Source: Fischerella sp. JS2
Lineage (GTDB): Bacteria; Cyanobacteriota; Cyanobacteriia; Cyanobacteriales; Nostocaceae
Direction: 5' to 3'
Length of the DNA: 64,000 nucleotides
Assembly (NCBI RefSeq): GCF_032393985.1
Contig: NZ_CP135918.1
Coordinates: 3,596,001 to 3,660,000 of the forward strand
Shown here: positions 8,640 to 17,708 of the stretch, piece by piece
How positions within the stretch are numbered: the stretch's first letter is position 1
Layout of the letters: every line of letters starts with the position of its first letter
The notes under the pieces: model-generated
Seen by the model: the letters and a program-made list of their open reading frames with translations, nothing else
What the model was told of the DNA's origin: nothing
The model's database searches: none
Made by a program: the position numbers and the translations under genes

Positions 8640-8806
8640 TGGTTATTGGTTGGTGGTTATTGGTTAGTGGGTAGAGACGCGAGGAACATCGCGTCTGTAC
8701 ATTAGTGGTTAGTGGTTATTGGTTAAAGATTTAGATAAACTACTATCTACTATCTACTAACTACTAACTACTAACTACTATCTACTATCTACTAACAATT
8801 TCATTC
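8640..8806. repeat. Tandem short repeats around a GACGCG hairpin
   Basis: The spacer begins with TTAGTGGTTATTGG-type units and ends with CTAACTACTATCTA-type units. Between them (8676-8695) is the near-palindrome GACGCGAGGAACATCGCGTC. It is array-like but has no unique spacers, so it is not CRISPR. Short tandemly repeated sequences of this kind are usual in heterocystous cyanobacteria. Confidence 0.85.
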
Positions 8807-8820
8807 CAAAATTTTTTAAG

Positions 8821-9573
8821 ATGGCTGAACTACCAAACTCTTTAGAAGATGCGATCGCCCAAGCGCGTATAGCTACCCAAGCCGCGATTGCAGATGGCTA
8901 TACTCGGTTACAAGTTGAGTTGTTGTTTCCAGAATTGAAATTGATGGAGGTAGCCCAGCAATTTCTGCCCATGTTTGCACAATACAACGACAAACTCAAA
9001 GTTTTCTTTGCAGATGCGGGTGGTGCTGGTCTTGCCCGTCGCGACTGGACAGATGTACCATTTAAAATCACCGATATCGGTACTGGTAGGGCTGCCTCTA
9101 TTGACTCAAAAGTTCAACCAGAAGATGAAATTTTCTTGTTTATCGCCCCTGGTTCCCCAGAAGTGCCACAATTAGAAAAAATTTGTGCGGTAATAGGCGA
9201 TCGCCCCTTAGTAATGCTAAATCCTTTTCTGGAAGATGCCGGCAAGATAGGTATTGGTTACGCTGCTAGGCAAACCCGTATCCGTTTTCTTAGCACAATA
9301 GAATCTTGTTACTACTTGCGTTCTGTATATCCAGATGTCGCATTATTTCGTTGTTATCCTGGATTATGGGAAATTTTGGTAGAAAATAACGGAGAGTATC
9401 AAAAAATCGCACAATTACCACAAAAACCCTCCGGCGACGACTTAGACATGATTCTTGCTAAAGGACAAGCCGCAACAGCAACAGCACAAGGAGAAACTAC
9501 CGCAGCAGTACCAGGGAAAAAGCCAAGTGTGTTTAGGGGTTTGCAGAGGTTCATCAAAGCACTAAGGAATTAG
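8821..9573 (+). CDS. DUF1995 family protein
   Basis: A 250-residue protein starting MAELPNSLEDAIAQARIA. The family pattern is clear: LEDA..QA..A...A..DG..R..VE..FPELK, then FADAGGAGLARRDW, a middle EIFLFIAPGSPEVP segment, and a C-terminal region with LRSVYPDVALFRCYPG. Plant relatives include the chloroplast protein LPA3, linked to photosystem II assembly, so a photosynthesis-related role is possible but not shown here. Residues ~205-235 are Ala/Thr/Gly-rich and probably flexible. The gene is alone, with a terminator-like hairpin downstream. Confidence 0.85.
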   Translation: MAELPNSLEDAIAQARIATQAAIADGYTRLQVELLFPELKLMEVAQQFLPMFAQYNDKLKVFFADAGGAGLARRDWTDVPFKITDIGTGRAASIDSKVQPEDEIFLFIAPGSPEVPQLEKICAVIGDRPLVMLNPFLEDAGKIGIGYAARQTRIRFLSTIESCYYLRSVYPDVALFRCYPGLWEILVENNGEYQKIAQLPQKPSGDDLDMILAKGQAATATAQGETTAAVPGKKPSVFRGLQRFIKALRN

Positions 9574-9592
9574 AACTTCGCAAATTTTCTAG

Positions 9593-9630
9593 ATCCCTGA
9601 TTTGTTAATAAGTCGGGGATTTGTGTTTTT
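9593..9630 (+). terminator. Rho-independent terminator after the DUF1995 gene
   Basis: ATCCCTGA and TCGGGGAT form an imperfect stem around TTTGTTAATAAG, followed by TTGTGTTTTT. It lies 20 bases after the stop codon. Confidence 0.7.
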
Positions 9631-9778
9631 AAAAGGGAACAAGGAATAGGGATAGAGGTAATATCAGCCTTCTGTTTTACTCTATTCTAATAGTGATCGC
9701 ATTGTTATAACTATTACTATTTAAGCTATGCTCTACCATAAAAGATATAGCTCATTCAAACTTTAACTGAGAGCAAAT

Positions 9779-10201
9779 ATGAAAATCTCAGAGCTAATTA
9801 TAGCTGCTGTTACTGGTCTATTTATGTTAGATTTACCTGCCACAGCAGCCGAGTATCAGGGGAAAAATATAGATAACAAAAAGATAGACGCCAAAGCTTA
9901 CTATTACGCAACAGGTGGAGTTTACGACGTTCAGGTAAGCTTCAAACAGAATCGAGCCACAATCTATTTTAATGGTGGATACCAAACAACTATTCAGTTA
10001 AAGCAGCCGGATATAACTGATCCAAACGAGATTGAAGGCTTTGGCAAATTAGGGCAGATTCCTCTAAGTGATACGTTTAGTATTGGGTTGGAATATGACA
10101 GTGATTTAGTTGGTGATCGTCAAATATTATCCTCACCTCTAGAAGGCTTTTGGAAAATCAGCTTAGACACATCAAAGTTAAAAAACTTGATCAACAAGTG
10201 A
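9779..10201 (+). CDS. Secreted protein of unknown function
   Basis: A 140-residue protein with a signal peptide (hydrophobic residues ~5-20, cleavage likely after ATAA near residue 24). The mature part is polar, with repeated beta-strand-like segments (VYDVQVSFKQNRATIYF, YQTTIQL) and conserved-looking aromatic residues; I recognise no domain. It would be exported to the periplasm or beyond. It stands alone between convergent/parallel neighbours, with no operon partner. Confidence 0.65.
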   Translation: MKISELIIAAVTGLFMLDLPATAAEYQGKNIDNKKIDAKAYYYATGGVYDVQVSFKQNRATIYFNGGYQTTIQLKQPDITDPNEIEGFGKLGQIPLSDTFSIGLEYDSDLVGDRQILSSPLEGFWKISLDTSKLKNLINK

Positions 10202-10310
10202 CAAGTTTCAAAAGGATCTCAGTCAGTGATCACTTAACAGTGATCAGTAAGCATCCTCATAATCAAATGTCGCGACTGTGGTCATTGCTATAATTTTCAT
10301 CAAATGTAAA

Positions 10311-10886
10311 TTACCTCTCATCTTTTACTACCAGCCTCTCCAACTCCGAAACTACCCGTTCTAATTCTGCAAAAATTGGACTAGAACCAGTTTGGTAAAA
10401 AGCAGTTACCAATGCCCGATAATACCAAAGCGTACCTGCTTTGCCTCCTTGAAATCGTTGCCAAAGCGATGCGCCCAAAATCCGATAATCTTTAAGAATT
10501 GATTGGGCATTGTGCAGTTTATCAGCCGCACTCACAAGTAACACAGAAGAGGAAGCAGTAGGAATATGAGCAATGTATGCTTCTTTACGTTCTCGCCACG
10601 GAGGTTTAGGTGTAGTATCGGCGTCAGTGCAACCATTGACAATTGCAGTTACATTATCGCCAAAGCGACGGCGAATTTCTTCCCGTGTAGCAGCACCGCC
10701 TTGATCCTCGACTGCATCATGCAAAAGTGCAGCGATCGCTTCATCTTCATTTGCCCCATATTCTAAGGCAATACTAGCAACACCCAACAAATGAGCAATA
10801 TAGGGAACACCTGAACCTTTGCGAACCTGGTTCGCGTGCAGTTGGGTAGCGTAGGTAAGGGCTTGGGTAAAGCGTTCTGATAACAT
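10311..10886 (-). CDS. HD-domain phosphohydrolase, SpoT/MESH1-like
   Basis: A 191-residue stand-alone HD-domain protein similar to the hydrolase domain of RelA/SpoT enzymes. The metal-binding pattern is visible: H in RKGSGVPYIAHLLGVA, the HD pair in AIAALLHDAVED, and the distal aspartate in SAADKLHNAQSILKDY. There is no synthetase, TGS or ACT domain, so it resembles small alarmone hydrolases that cleave (p)ppGpp. Activity on other nucleotides is possible. It lies 81 bases downstream of the DUF433 gene on the same strand and could be co-transcribed with it. Confidence 0.8.
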   Translation of the reverse strand: MLSERFTQALTYATQLHANQVRKGSGVPYIAHLLGVASIALEYGANEDEAIAALLHDAVEDQGGAATREEIRRRFGDNVTAIVNGCTDADTTPKPPWRERKEAYIAHIPTASSSVLLVSAADKLHNAQSILKDYRILGASLWQRFQGGKAGTLWYYRALVTAFYQTGSSPIFAELERVVSELERLVVKDER

Positions 10887-10967
10887 TATTCAATTGTACC
10901 AATGCGATCTAAGGGGAAAAATCTTTTATAACCAGCTTACGACTTAAATTTTGATCAAAAAGCAACT

Positions 10968-11198
10968 TCAAGTAGCACCTACCGAAGCAACTAAACGATG
11001 TTCGCGATCAGCAGCAAATTCTAGACAGGCTCTAATATCCTTTTGTGTCAACTCAGGAAAATCTTCTAAAATTTCTGCATGAGACATACCCACTGCTAAC
11101 CAACCTAGAACATCATATACAGTAATCCGCATCCGCCGAATACAAGGCTTACCACCTCGCTTGTCTGGCTCAATCGTAATAATATCGCGATAGCTCAT
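10968..11198 (-). CDS. DUF433 family protein (antitoxin-like)
   Basis: A 76-residue protein beginning MSYRDIITIEPDKRGGKPCI, with the typical DUF433 helix-turn-helix region RMRITVYDVLGWLAVGMSHAEILEDFPELTQKDIRACLEFA. DUF433 proteins are frequently the antitoxin partner of a DUF5615/PIN-like toxin encoded just downstream. Here the downstream gene is instead an HD hydrolase, and no toxin-like frame fits into the 81-base gap. It may be an orphan transcription factor or the survivor of a lost pair. Confidence 0.8.
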   Translation of the reverse strand: MSYRDIITIEPDKRGGKPCIRRMRITVYDVLGWLAVGMSHAEILEDFPELTQKDIRACLEFAADREHRLVASVGAT

Positions 11199-11498
11199 AG
11201 TTGCTTATAAACTACGTAATACCTCTCCAAGTCTAGAGTAGCTTAAGACTAAAACTGTAAAGGCTGCATGAAAATAGGAATGAAGAGTACTGAAGTCCTC
11301 ACTACGAACGCACTGACCACATACTAGGCTTACTAGCCGAAAGCTTTTTCGTTGCCTTGGAATAATTTAGATTACGATAGAATTGTAGAATTGTTAAGGC
11401 TTATTTACAGAATCTGTATTTTCCCTCAAATTCTGTTAAAGCAGTCCACCACTATATATAAACTGTAACCCCTTTTAAAGTACTGGAACGCGCTTATT
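11199..11498. promoter_or_regulatory. Divergent promoter region between DUF433 gene and typA
   Basis: A 300-base spacer separates divergent genes and should carry both promoters. The only structured element I see is CGAAAGCTTTTTCG near 11338-11352, a short palindrome. No SD sequence is obvious before typA. No riboswitch recognised. Confidence 0.35.
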
Positions 11499-13289
11499 AT
11501 GACGCTCCCAATCCGTAACGTCGCTATTATCGCCCACGTAGATCACGGCAAAACAACCCTCGTTGATGCTCTTCTCAAACAATCCGGCATTTTCCGTGAA
11601 GGGGAAGACGTTCCGGACTGCGTCATGGACTCCAATGCCCTGGAAAGGGAACGAGGCATTACTATTCTTTCTAAGAATACTGCTGTTAAATACAAAGAAA
11701 CGCTGATCAATATTGTTGACACTCCCGGACACGCTGATTTTGGCGGCGAAGTGGAACGGGTTCTTGGGATGGTTGATGGTTGCATCCTAATTGTAGATGC
11801 CAATGAAGGCCCCATGCCCCAAACCCGCTTTGTGTTGAAGAAAGCCTTAGAAAAGGGACTCCGCCCGATTGTCGTCGTCAACAAAATTGATCGCCCGCAA
11901 GCTGATCCCTATGGTGCAATTGATAAAGTCTTAGACCTGTTCCTAGAACTAGGTGCAGACGAAGATCAATGTGATTTCCCCTATTTGTTCGCCTCTGGTT
12001 TAAGTGGCTATGCCAAAAATGACTTGGATGACGAACCTAAGGACATGCAGCCCCTGTTTGATGCTATTCTTCGTCATGTTCCACCACCAGTAGGGGATGT
12101 CAACAAGCCATTACAATTGCAAGTCACCACCCTAGATTATTCTGAATATCTGGGACGGATTGTGATCGGTAGAATTCACAACGGTACAATCCGCATGGGA
12201 CAGCAGGCCGCCTTAGTTACAGAAAGTGGAAATATTGTCAAGGGCAAAATCACGAAATTGATGGGCTTTGAAGGCTTGAAGCGGGTAGAAATGGAAGAAG
12301 CCTCTGCTGGTTATATTGTGGCAGTGGCTGGTTTTGCCGATGCGAATATTGGTGAAACAATCACTGATCCTAACGAACCCCAGGCTTTACCACTGATCAA
12401 AGTCGATGAACCAACATTACAAATGACCTTTTGGGTGAATGATTCACCCTTCGCAGGTCAAGAAGGTAAGTTGGTAACTTCTCGACAAGTGCGCGATCGC
12501 CTTTTCCGCGAATTAGAAACTAACGTCGCCCTCCGCGTCGAAGAAACCGACTCTCCTGATAAATTCCTGGTTTCCGGTCGTGGTGAGTTACACCTGGGTA
12601 TCTTGATTGAAACCATGCGCCGTGAAGGCTACGAATTCCAAGTATCTCAGCCACAGGTAATTTACCGCGAAGTTAACGGTCAACCTTGTGAACCTTACGA
12701 ACTTCTAGTACTGGACGTTCCCGAAGATGGTGTTGGTAGCTGTATTGAACGCCTTGGACAACGTCGCGGTGAAATGCAAGATATGCAAGTTGGTGGTAAT
12801 GGACGCACCCAACTAGAGTTTGTCATTCCCGCGCGTGGTTTAATCGGATTTCGGGGTGAATTCATGCGGATGACACGGGGCGAAGGGATTATGAACCACA
12901 GTTTCCTTGATTACCGCCCCCTCAGTGGAGATATTGAAGCCCGTAATAAAGGTGTACTGATTGCTTTTGAAGAAGGTGTTTCCACCTTCTATGCAATGAA
13001 GAACGCCGAAGATAGAGGTGTATTCTTTATTACTCCCGGCACAAAAGTCTATAAGGGTATGATTGTCGGTGAACACAATCGTCCCCAAGACTTAGAATTA
13101 AATGTCTGCAAAACTAAGCAGCTTACCAACCACCGCGCTGCTAGTGGTGATGAGTTAGTACAGTTGCAAGCACCAGTAGAAATGAGTCTTGAGCGTGCTT
13201 TGGAATACATCGGTCCAGATGAATTGGTGGAAGTTACACCCAAATCAATTCGTTTGCGGAAGATGGCGAAGAAGTTGGCAAAACGTTAA
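11499..13289 (+). CDS. typA: Translational GTPase TypA/BipA
   Basis: A 596-residue ribosome-binding GTPase. G1 ([10 protein letters not shown]), switch I with RGITI, G3 ([12 protein letters not shown]), G4 (NKIDRPQA) and G5 are in order in the N-terminal ~200 residues, followed by the EF-Tu-like beta barrel, the elongation-factor G-type domains, and the BipA-specific C-terminal domain. Length and order are those of typical TypA/BipA. It assists 50S subunit assembly and translation under stress or cold. Single gene with a strong terminator at 13308-13341. Confidence 0.97.
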   Translation: MTLPIRNVAIIAHVDHGKTTLVDALLKQSGIFREGEDVPDCVMDSNALERERGITILSKNTAVKYKETLINIVDTPGHADFGGEVERVLGMVDGCILIVDANEGPMPQTRFVLKKALEKGLRPIVVVNKIDRPQADPYGAIDKVLDLFLELGADEDQCDFPYLFASGLSGYAKNDLDDEPKDMQPLFDAILRHVPPPVGDVNKPLQLQVTTLDYSEYLGRIVIGRIHNGTIRMGQQAALVTESGNIVKGKITKLMGFEGLKRVEMEEASAGYIVAVAGFADANIGETITDPNEPQALPLIKVDEPTLQMTFWVNDSPFAGQEGKLVTSRQVRDRLFRELETNVALRVEETDSPDKFLVSGRGELHLGILIETMRREGYEFQVSQPQVIYREVNGQPCEPYELLVLDVPEDGVGSCIERLGQRRGEMQDMQVGGNGRTQLEFVIPARGLIGFRGEFMRMTRGEGIMNHSFLDYRPLSGDIEARNKGVLIAFEEGVSTFYAMKNAEDRGVFFITPGTKVYKGMIVGEHNRPQDLELNVCKTKQLTNHRAASGDELVQLQAPVEMSLERALEYIGPDELVEVTPKSIRLRKMAKKLAKR

Positions 13290-13307
13290 TTAACAATAGA
13301 TTATCTG

Positions 13308-13341
13308 TAGAGATGTGCCAATGGCACGTCTCTATTTTTTT
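13308..13341 (+). terminator. Terminator of typA
   Basis: AGAGATGTGCC and GGCACGTCTCT pair (one G-T pair) around AAT, and a run of T residues follows. It is 19 bases after the typA stop codon. Confidence 0.85.
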
Positions 13342-13407
13342 GTCTGGTCATAATTTGTACAATGACAAATACAAGCTGTGCGACTGAAGATATTGAGGAA
13401 AATTACA

Positions 13408-13586
13408 ATGGTACAAACACCTCGGATCAACCAACAACTTTTTATGATTAACCAGAGGTACAATTACCAGTACCAGAATTTGCCAAAGATTTTTGTTTGA
13501 CTGTGGAAAATCTATTCAGTTGGTTACGAGACTGAGGAATTTATCTGGGACGATCGCACCAACACCCTAAAGTAGTAAATTTGTAA
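13408..13586 (+). pseudogene. Degraded short reading frame before the Uma2 gene
   Basis: Starting at ATG 13408 the frame reads MVQTP, then protein-like sequence continues in another frame (DQPTTFYD, stop, PEVQLPVPEFAKD, then LTVENLFSWLRD, stop, GIYLGRSHQHP). One frameshift and two internal stops break what looks like a formerly continuous small protein. I cannot identify the family. It may be part of an older gene next to the Uma2 gene. Confidence 0.35.
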
Positions 13587-13608
13587 AAATAGAAAAGACA
13601 TACAAACC

Positions 13609-14211
13609 TTGACTGCAACTCAAATGCTGAGCCAGACAACAACGCGACGCTTTACACTAGACGAGTACCATCGTTTAATTGAACTAGGTTTTTTCCACGA
13701 AGACGAACGTGTCGAACTCATTCGCGGTGAACTAGTACAGATGGTAGCCAAAGGAACAGCACACACAACCTGTTGCAGTAATTTAATTCGAGAACTAGCA
13801 CAATTAGTCGCTGGTAAAGCTGAGTTACGATGCCAAGATCCTATAACTCTACCATCAGACAGTGAACCCGAACCCGATTTTGCCATAGTTCGTTCCACTC
13901 CCGATAATTACTTATCTGCACACCCCACACCTGCAGATATTTTTCTAGTCATTGAGATTGCAGATTCGTCTTTAGATTATGATCGCGATGTTAAGATGCC
14001 TTTGTATGCCGAGGCTGAAATTTCTCACTACTGGATATTTAATGTAGTTACTAATCAATTAGAAGCTTACAGCGAACCTTATAAAGATTCTCAAAATAAT
14101 TTTGGCTACCGCTTCAAACGCATATTTTTAGCGAATCAATCAGTTGAATTATCTATAGCCTCACCTCCATTGCTGGATTTATCTGCTGTTTTTCCTCACA
14201 AAATTTCTTAA
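13609..14211 (+). CDS. Uma2 family endonuclease-fold protein
   Basis: A 200-residue protein with the PD-(D/E)XK nuclease fold typical of the Uma2 (DUF820) family, which is greatly expanded in cyanobacteria. Characteristic motifs: RFTLDEYHRL, ERVELIRGELVQM, the acidic site PEPDFAIV, LVIEIADSSLDYDR and KMPLYAEAEISHYWIFNV. The putative active-site residues (D in PDFAIV, E in VIEIAD, K in KMPLY) are retained. The start is TTG at 13609; an in-frame ATG at 13624 would shorten it by five residues. The cellular role of the family is unknown. A degraded frame precedes it. Confidence 0.85.
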   Translation: MTATQMLSQTTTRRFTLDEYHRLIELGFFHEDERVELIRGELVQMVAKGTAHTTCCSNLIRELAQLVAGKAELRCQDPITLPSDSEPEPDFAIVRSTPDNYLSAHPTPADIFLVIEIADSSLDYDRDVKMPLYAEAEISHYWIFNVVTNQLEAYSEPYKDSQNNFGYRFKRIFLANQSVELSIASPPLLDLSAVFPHKIS

Positions 14212-14248
14212 TTTACAGTACTAGGGAAGTCGAAGTAATATATTTTTT

Positions 14249-14288
14249 AACGCAGAGGAACGCGGAGTTAGCGCGGAGGTACGCAGAG
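14249..14288. repeat. AACGCAGAG dispersed repeat, copy 1
   Basis: A 40-base stretch of AACGCAGAGGAACGCGGAGT followed by TAGCGCGGAGGTACGCAGAG. A second copy lies at 36717-36756 beside a glycosyltransferase gene. It consists of three or four degenerate CGCAGAG units. Confidence 0.7.
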
Positions 14289-14362
14289 TTTTTGGACTCA
14301 TATGTTGAGTATAGGATTTACGCACACTCTAAGAATCCTTTGCGATTTTTGCGTACGTCCTG

Positions 14363-15594
14363 TTATCTTGGAAAAAAGTCAGAATAACCTAAATTCCGTC
14401 GAGTTGAATGAGATGGGTTAATCCCATCATTGCGGGCGCGACGCCGCAAGTCACCAATATCGGGGGAGACACTCAGCGCGTCTTCAATGGTAATTTGACC
14501 AGATAGCATCAACTTGCAAAGGGCTTGATTCATGATTTGCATCCCTTCGTTGGTACTATTTTCCATTAGTTGCAAGGCTTCTATTTCCTCACCTTTGAGG
14601 AGAAAATCTTGCATAGTGGGCGTATTAATTAAAATTTCCATTGCTGCTGTATTCTTTCCATCGGTTGTGGGTAACAAAATTTGAGCAATCACAGCAACTA
14701 AGGAATCAATAATTTGCACTTTTGCTGCTGCTTGTTCATCAGGTTTATAAATATTGAGTAAGCGATTAATCGCCGCGATCGCATTTTTGGTATGTAAAGT
14801 TCCGATCACTAAATGACCTGTTTGTGCAGCTTTGATTGCAGTATCTACTGTAATGCGATCGCGCATTTCTCCAATCAAAATTACATCTGGATCTTCACGC
14901 AAAGCTGAACGCAAAGCCTGGTGCAATTCCTGGGTATGTAATCCCACTTCTCGCTGACTAATTAAACTTTTTTGGGAAGAGTGAATATATTCAATCGGGT
15001 CTTCAATGGTAATAATATGTTTTTTTGTGGTTTCATTTAAATGGCGAATCATCGCCGCTTGAGTAGTAGATTTGCCTGCACCTGTTGCACCAGTAACTAA
15101 TATTAAGCCTTGTTTTTTATGAATAATTTTTTGAGGATAGGCGGCAAACCTAAACTATCAATTGCAGGAACTTCGAGTGTAACGAGCCTTAATACAATTG
15201 CCCCACCTGTCAAGGTTTCAAAACAGTTGACACGACAGCGCAAAAATCCAGGATAATAAATCGCTGTATCTAATTCCTTGGTTTCTGCAAATTTTTGGCG
15301 TTGAGATTGAGTGAGAATTTCTGATAAATAAGCTTCAAAAATTTCTGATGTCACTATTGCTTCTGACTGATAAGTTACCATTTCGCCTCGAATCCGTAAT
15401 CGTGGTATTTCACCAACACGAATATGAATATCAGAGGCTTTTTGTGTATAGGCATCACGCACTATCTTCTCAAGAGAAATAGCATTTTTATGGATTTTTC
15501 CTATTCTTTCTAACAAAGCTTTATTGGGTGGTGGCGGTAGTGGTAAATGCGAAAGCTTAGAATTCACCATTGGAGCAGTGGTTTCATTATTCAT
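14363..15594 (-). pseudogene. PilT-type retraction ATPase split by a -1 frameshift
   Basis: Two overlapping-frame halves make one ~410-residue PilT/PilU-like hexameric ATPase. The first half (15103-15594) holds a Pro-rich start and the N-terminal PAS-like domain (SDIHIRVGEIPRLRIRGEM). It ends in a TAA just before the Walker A motif. The second half is in the -1 frame and carries GATGAGKST, the Asp box (IITIEDPIEYIH), Walker B (DPDVILIGEMRD) and the His box (TGHLVIGTLHT). The break falls at A-AAA-AAC (15112-15118, minus strand). A one-base loss from a run of seven A residues would explain it, as would programmed -1 slippage or a sequencing error. Function of the intact form: type IV pilus retraction or assembly control. 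No other pil genes are nearby. Confidence 0.85.
15112..15118 (-). other. A-AAA-AAC slippery heptamer in the pilT-like gene
   Basis: In the zero frame of the first half the codons read ATA AAA AAC AAG GCT TAA. A one-base backward slip gives AAA AAA CAA GGC, which leads directly into LILVTGATGAGKST. The heptamer has the classical X-XXY-YYZ form in the correct phase. I see no strong stem-loop just downstream; only a direct repeat GGTGCA..GGTGCA. Confidence 0.55.
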
Positions 15595-15836
15595 TTACTA
15601 TATCCTTTAGTAAAAACAAATTACAGATAAATTTCAAAGCAACGGTTTAACTAAACTTTAAAAATATACAAATTAAAACTTGAACTTTCTTAGATTGTAA
15701 ATCTAATCAGTTAATCTACTTATTGAAATAATTAACTTCATCAACTCTTCAGAAAAACGCGTAGGTATTATGAATTTCAGACATTGATAGGTTAAGTTAT
15801 TTGTTGATATTGTCCAATTACCATTACCGATCAACA

Positions 15837-16994
15837 ATGAAAATTATTAAACCTATTACTAATTGGTTAGAAATCCGTGCTTCTACTCCTGCATACAGTG
15901 GTTGGGTATTGACAGGAATCGCTATTTGCTTTTTTGGGGCTGCGATTAATACAATGGCTGGCTGGCTTTATGCGATTAGTGGGATTAGTTTTGCCTTACT
16001 TGGTATAGCTGCTGTCTTACCACCGCGATCGCTCTTTCATTTAGTAGTTAAGCGCCATCCAATTTCACCAGTCACAGCTGGAAACGATCTAAAGGTTGAA
16101 TTGGATATTATCAATCCTACAAAGAAGCCAGTTAACTTGCTGCAAGTTGCAGATGTGCTACCCTTCATCTTGGGAAAACCACAACAGCAAGCCATAGAAA
16201 CTATCCTGCCTCAGAACACTTACCGTTGGATGTACTATTACCCTACCCAACGCCGGGGTATTTATCGCTGGGAGACTGTTGAACTAGCTAGTGGTGCGCC
16301 TTTAGGGCTGTTTTGGTGTCGTCGCCAGCGTGAATGTACAGCGAGGGTCATAGTCTATCCCCCAGTGTTAAACCTTGTCAGTTGTCCTTTGATAGATAGA
16401 ATTGGGCAAGAAGACAGTCGCAGAGGCGATCCTCGTGGTCTACCTTTGCAGACAGCCAACGAAGGACTGGTGCGATCGCTACGTCCTTACCGCATAGGTG
16501 ATCCCATGCGTCTAATTCACTGGCGTACTAGCGCTCGTTACGGGGAATTGCGGTTACGAGAGTTAGAATTTATTACTGCGGCACAAAAGACAGTTATTGC
16601 CCTTGATAGCAGTACTAAATGGGAAGAATCAAGTTTTGAACAAGCAGTAATTGCCGCAGCTTCACTGTATGTTTACGCACAAAAACAGCAAATACAAGTA
16701 CAAATGTGGACAGCATTTACAGGTTTAGTCACAGGCGATCGCGTCGTTATGGAATCCTTAGCAGCAACTCATCCTGGTGAAGATGCTACAAATCTTCCTC
16801 CTACAAATGAAGCATTAATTTGGCTCACCCAAAATCCCTTAACCCTTTCTTCGCTTCCAAGTGGTAGTCGTTGGTTATTGTGGCAAAATCTGCAAACAGC
16901 AACAGAACAAGTAGTGGTGAATCGAGACTATTCCGGGATTGTTGTGCAACCAGGGCAATCACTACAACTCCAGCTACAACAGGCTTTGAGTTGA
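15837..16994 (+). CDS. DUF58 domain protein
   Basis: A 385-residue protein with two transmembrane segments (about residues 20-60), a beta-rich middle region and a C-terminal DUF58/vWA-like domain. The family signature is seen in RSLRPYRIGDPMRLIHWRTSARYGELRLRE. Such proteins often accompany MoxR ATPases and transglutaminase-like proteins, but neither is adjacent here. The ATG at 15837 gives MKIIKPITNWLEI; a start 36 bases upstream would add residues with no sign of conservation. Function unknown beyond a likely role at the cell envelope. Confidence 0.85.
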   Translation: MKIIKPITNWLEIRASTPAYSGWVLTGIAICFFGAAINTMAGWLYAISGISFALLGIAAVLPPRSLFHLVVKRHPISPVTAGNDLKVELDIINPTKKPVNLLQVADVLPFILGKPQQQAIETILPQNTYRWMYYYPTQRRGIYRWETVELASGAPLGLFWCRRQRECTARVIVYPPVLNLVSCPLIDRIGQEDSRRGDPRGLPLQTANEGLVRSLRPYRIGDPMRLIHWRTSARYGELRLRELEFITAAQKTVIALDSSTKWEESSFEQAVIAAASLYVYAQKQQIQVQMWTAFTGLVTGDRVVMESLAATHPGEDATNLPPTNEALIWLTQNPLTLSSLPSGSRWLLWQNLQTATEQVVVNRDYSGIVVQPGQSLQLQLQQALS

Positions 16995-17210
16995 TAGGCT
17001 ACTTCTATTTTGTCTATTCATAATTACAATGCTTGGATGAGACAAGGACAGTTAATAATTTGCGATCGCCACAGACTCAGCAAAAAAATATATTTGAGGG
17101 ATATACCTAGCGTGCGAGTATCTAAAAAAAGGGGGGATTATCCCCAGTTATAGCTTACCAAGGCTGCGGTACAATGCAAAGAAATGTGTAAATTATGAGT
17201 AGCCGTTCCT

Positions 17211-17576
17211 ATGATCTCACCAGAAGTAAATACTAAATCCAGCGATAAAAATTTAGAAGCAATGCGGCATTTTTCCGAACAATATGCCAAGCGCACTGGA
17301 ACTTACTTCTGTTCTGAACCTTCTGTAACCGCCGTGGTAATAGAGGGACTTGCTAAACACAAAGATGAACTTGGAGCGCCTTTATGTCCCTGTCGCCACT
17401 ACGAAGATAAAGAAGCAGAGGTCAACGCTGCTTTTTGGAACTGTCCTTGTGTACCAATGCGGGAACGTAAAGAGTGCCATTGTATGCTTTTCCTCACCCC
17501 AGATAATGAGTTTGCTGGCGACAAACAAGAAATTGCTTTGGAAACAATCAAACAAGTGCGCGAAAGCATGGGTTAA
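17211..17576 (+). CDS. ftrC: Ferredoxin-thioredoxin reductase catalytic chain
   Basis: A 121-residue catalytic (beta) subunit of ferredoxin:thioredoxin reductase, which passes electrons from photosynthetic ferredoxin to thioredoxins and so light-regulates metabolism. The [4Fe-4S] cluster and redox-active disulfide cysteines are in the standard order: YFC, CPCRHYED, CPCVPMRERKECHC. Length is typical. The variable subunit gene (ftrV) is not adjacent. A palindrome GGGGATTATCCCC lies about 65 bases upstream of the start; its role is unknown. Confidence 0.96.
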   Translation: MISPEVNTKSSDKNLEAMRHFSEQYAKRTGTYFCSEPSVTAVVIEGLAKHKDELGAPLCPCRHYEDKEAEVNAAFWNCPCVPMRERKECHCMLFLTPDNEFAGDKQEIALETIKQVRESMG

Positions 17577-17594
17577 TAGAATCAGTAAACAGTT

Positions 17595-17636
17595 ACCAGT
17601 GAACAGTTATCAGGTATTTATCTACTGCTCACTGGT
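17595..17636 (+). terminator. Hairpin downstream of ftrC
   Basis: ACCAGTGAACAG and CTGCTCACTGGT form a 12-bp stem with one mismatch around an 18-base loop, starting 19 bases after the stop. An AT-rich run follows. It may be a terminator or a repeat-derived hairpin. Confidence 0.45.
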
Positions 17637-17708
17637 ATATTTATCAAGAAATGTATTTTTTAATTAATAAAAGTAAAAATTACTGTTATTAAAAATGAGC
17701 GATAACTG

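Noticed and set aside
8640-8806. CRISPR-like array of short repeats
   Set aside because: Units are 7-14 bases in tandem with no unique spacers of constant length, and no cas gene is near.
10887-10967. A DUF5615-type toxin downstream of the DUF433 gene
   Set aside because: Only 81 bases are available, too short for the ~110-residue toxin.
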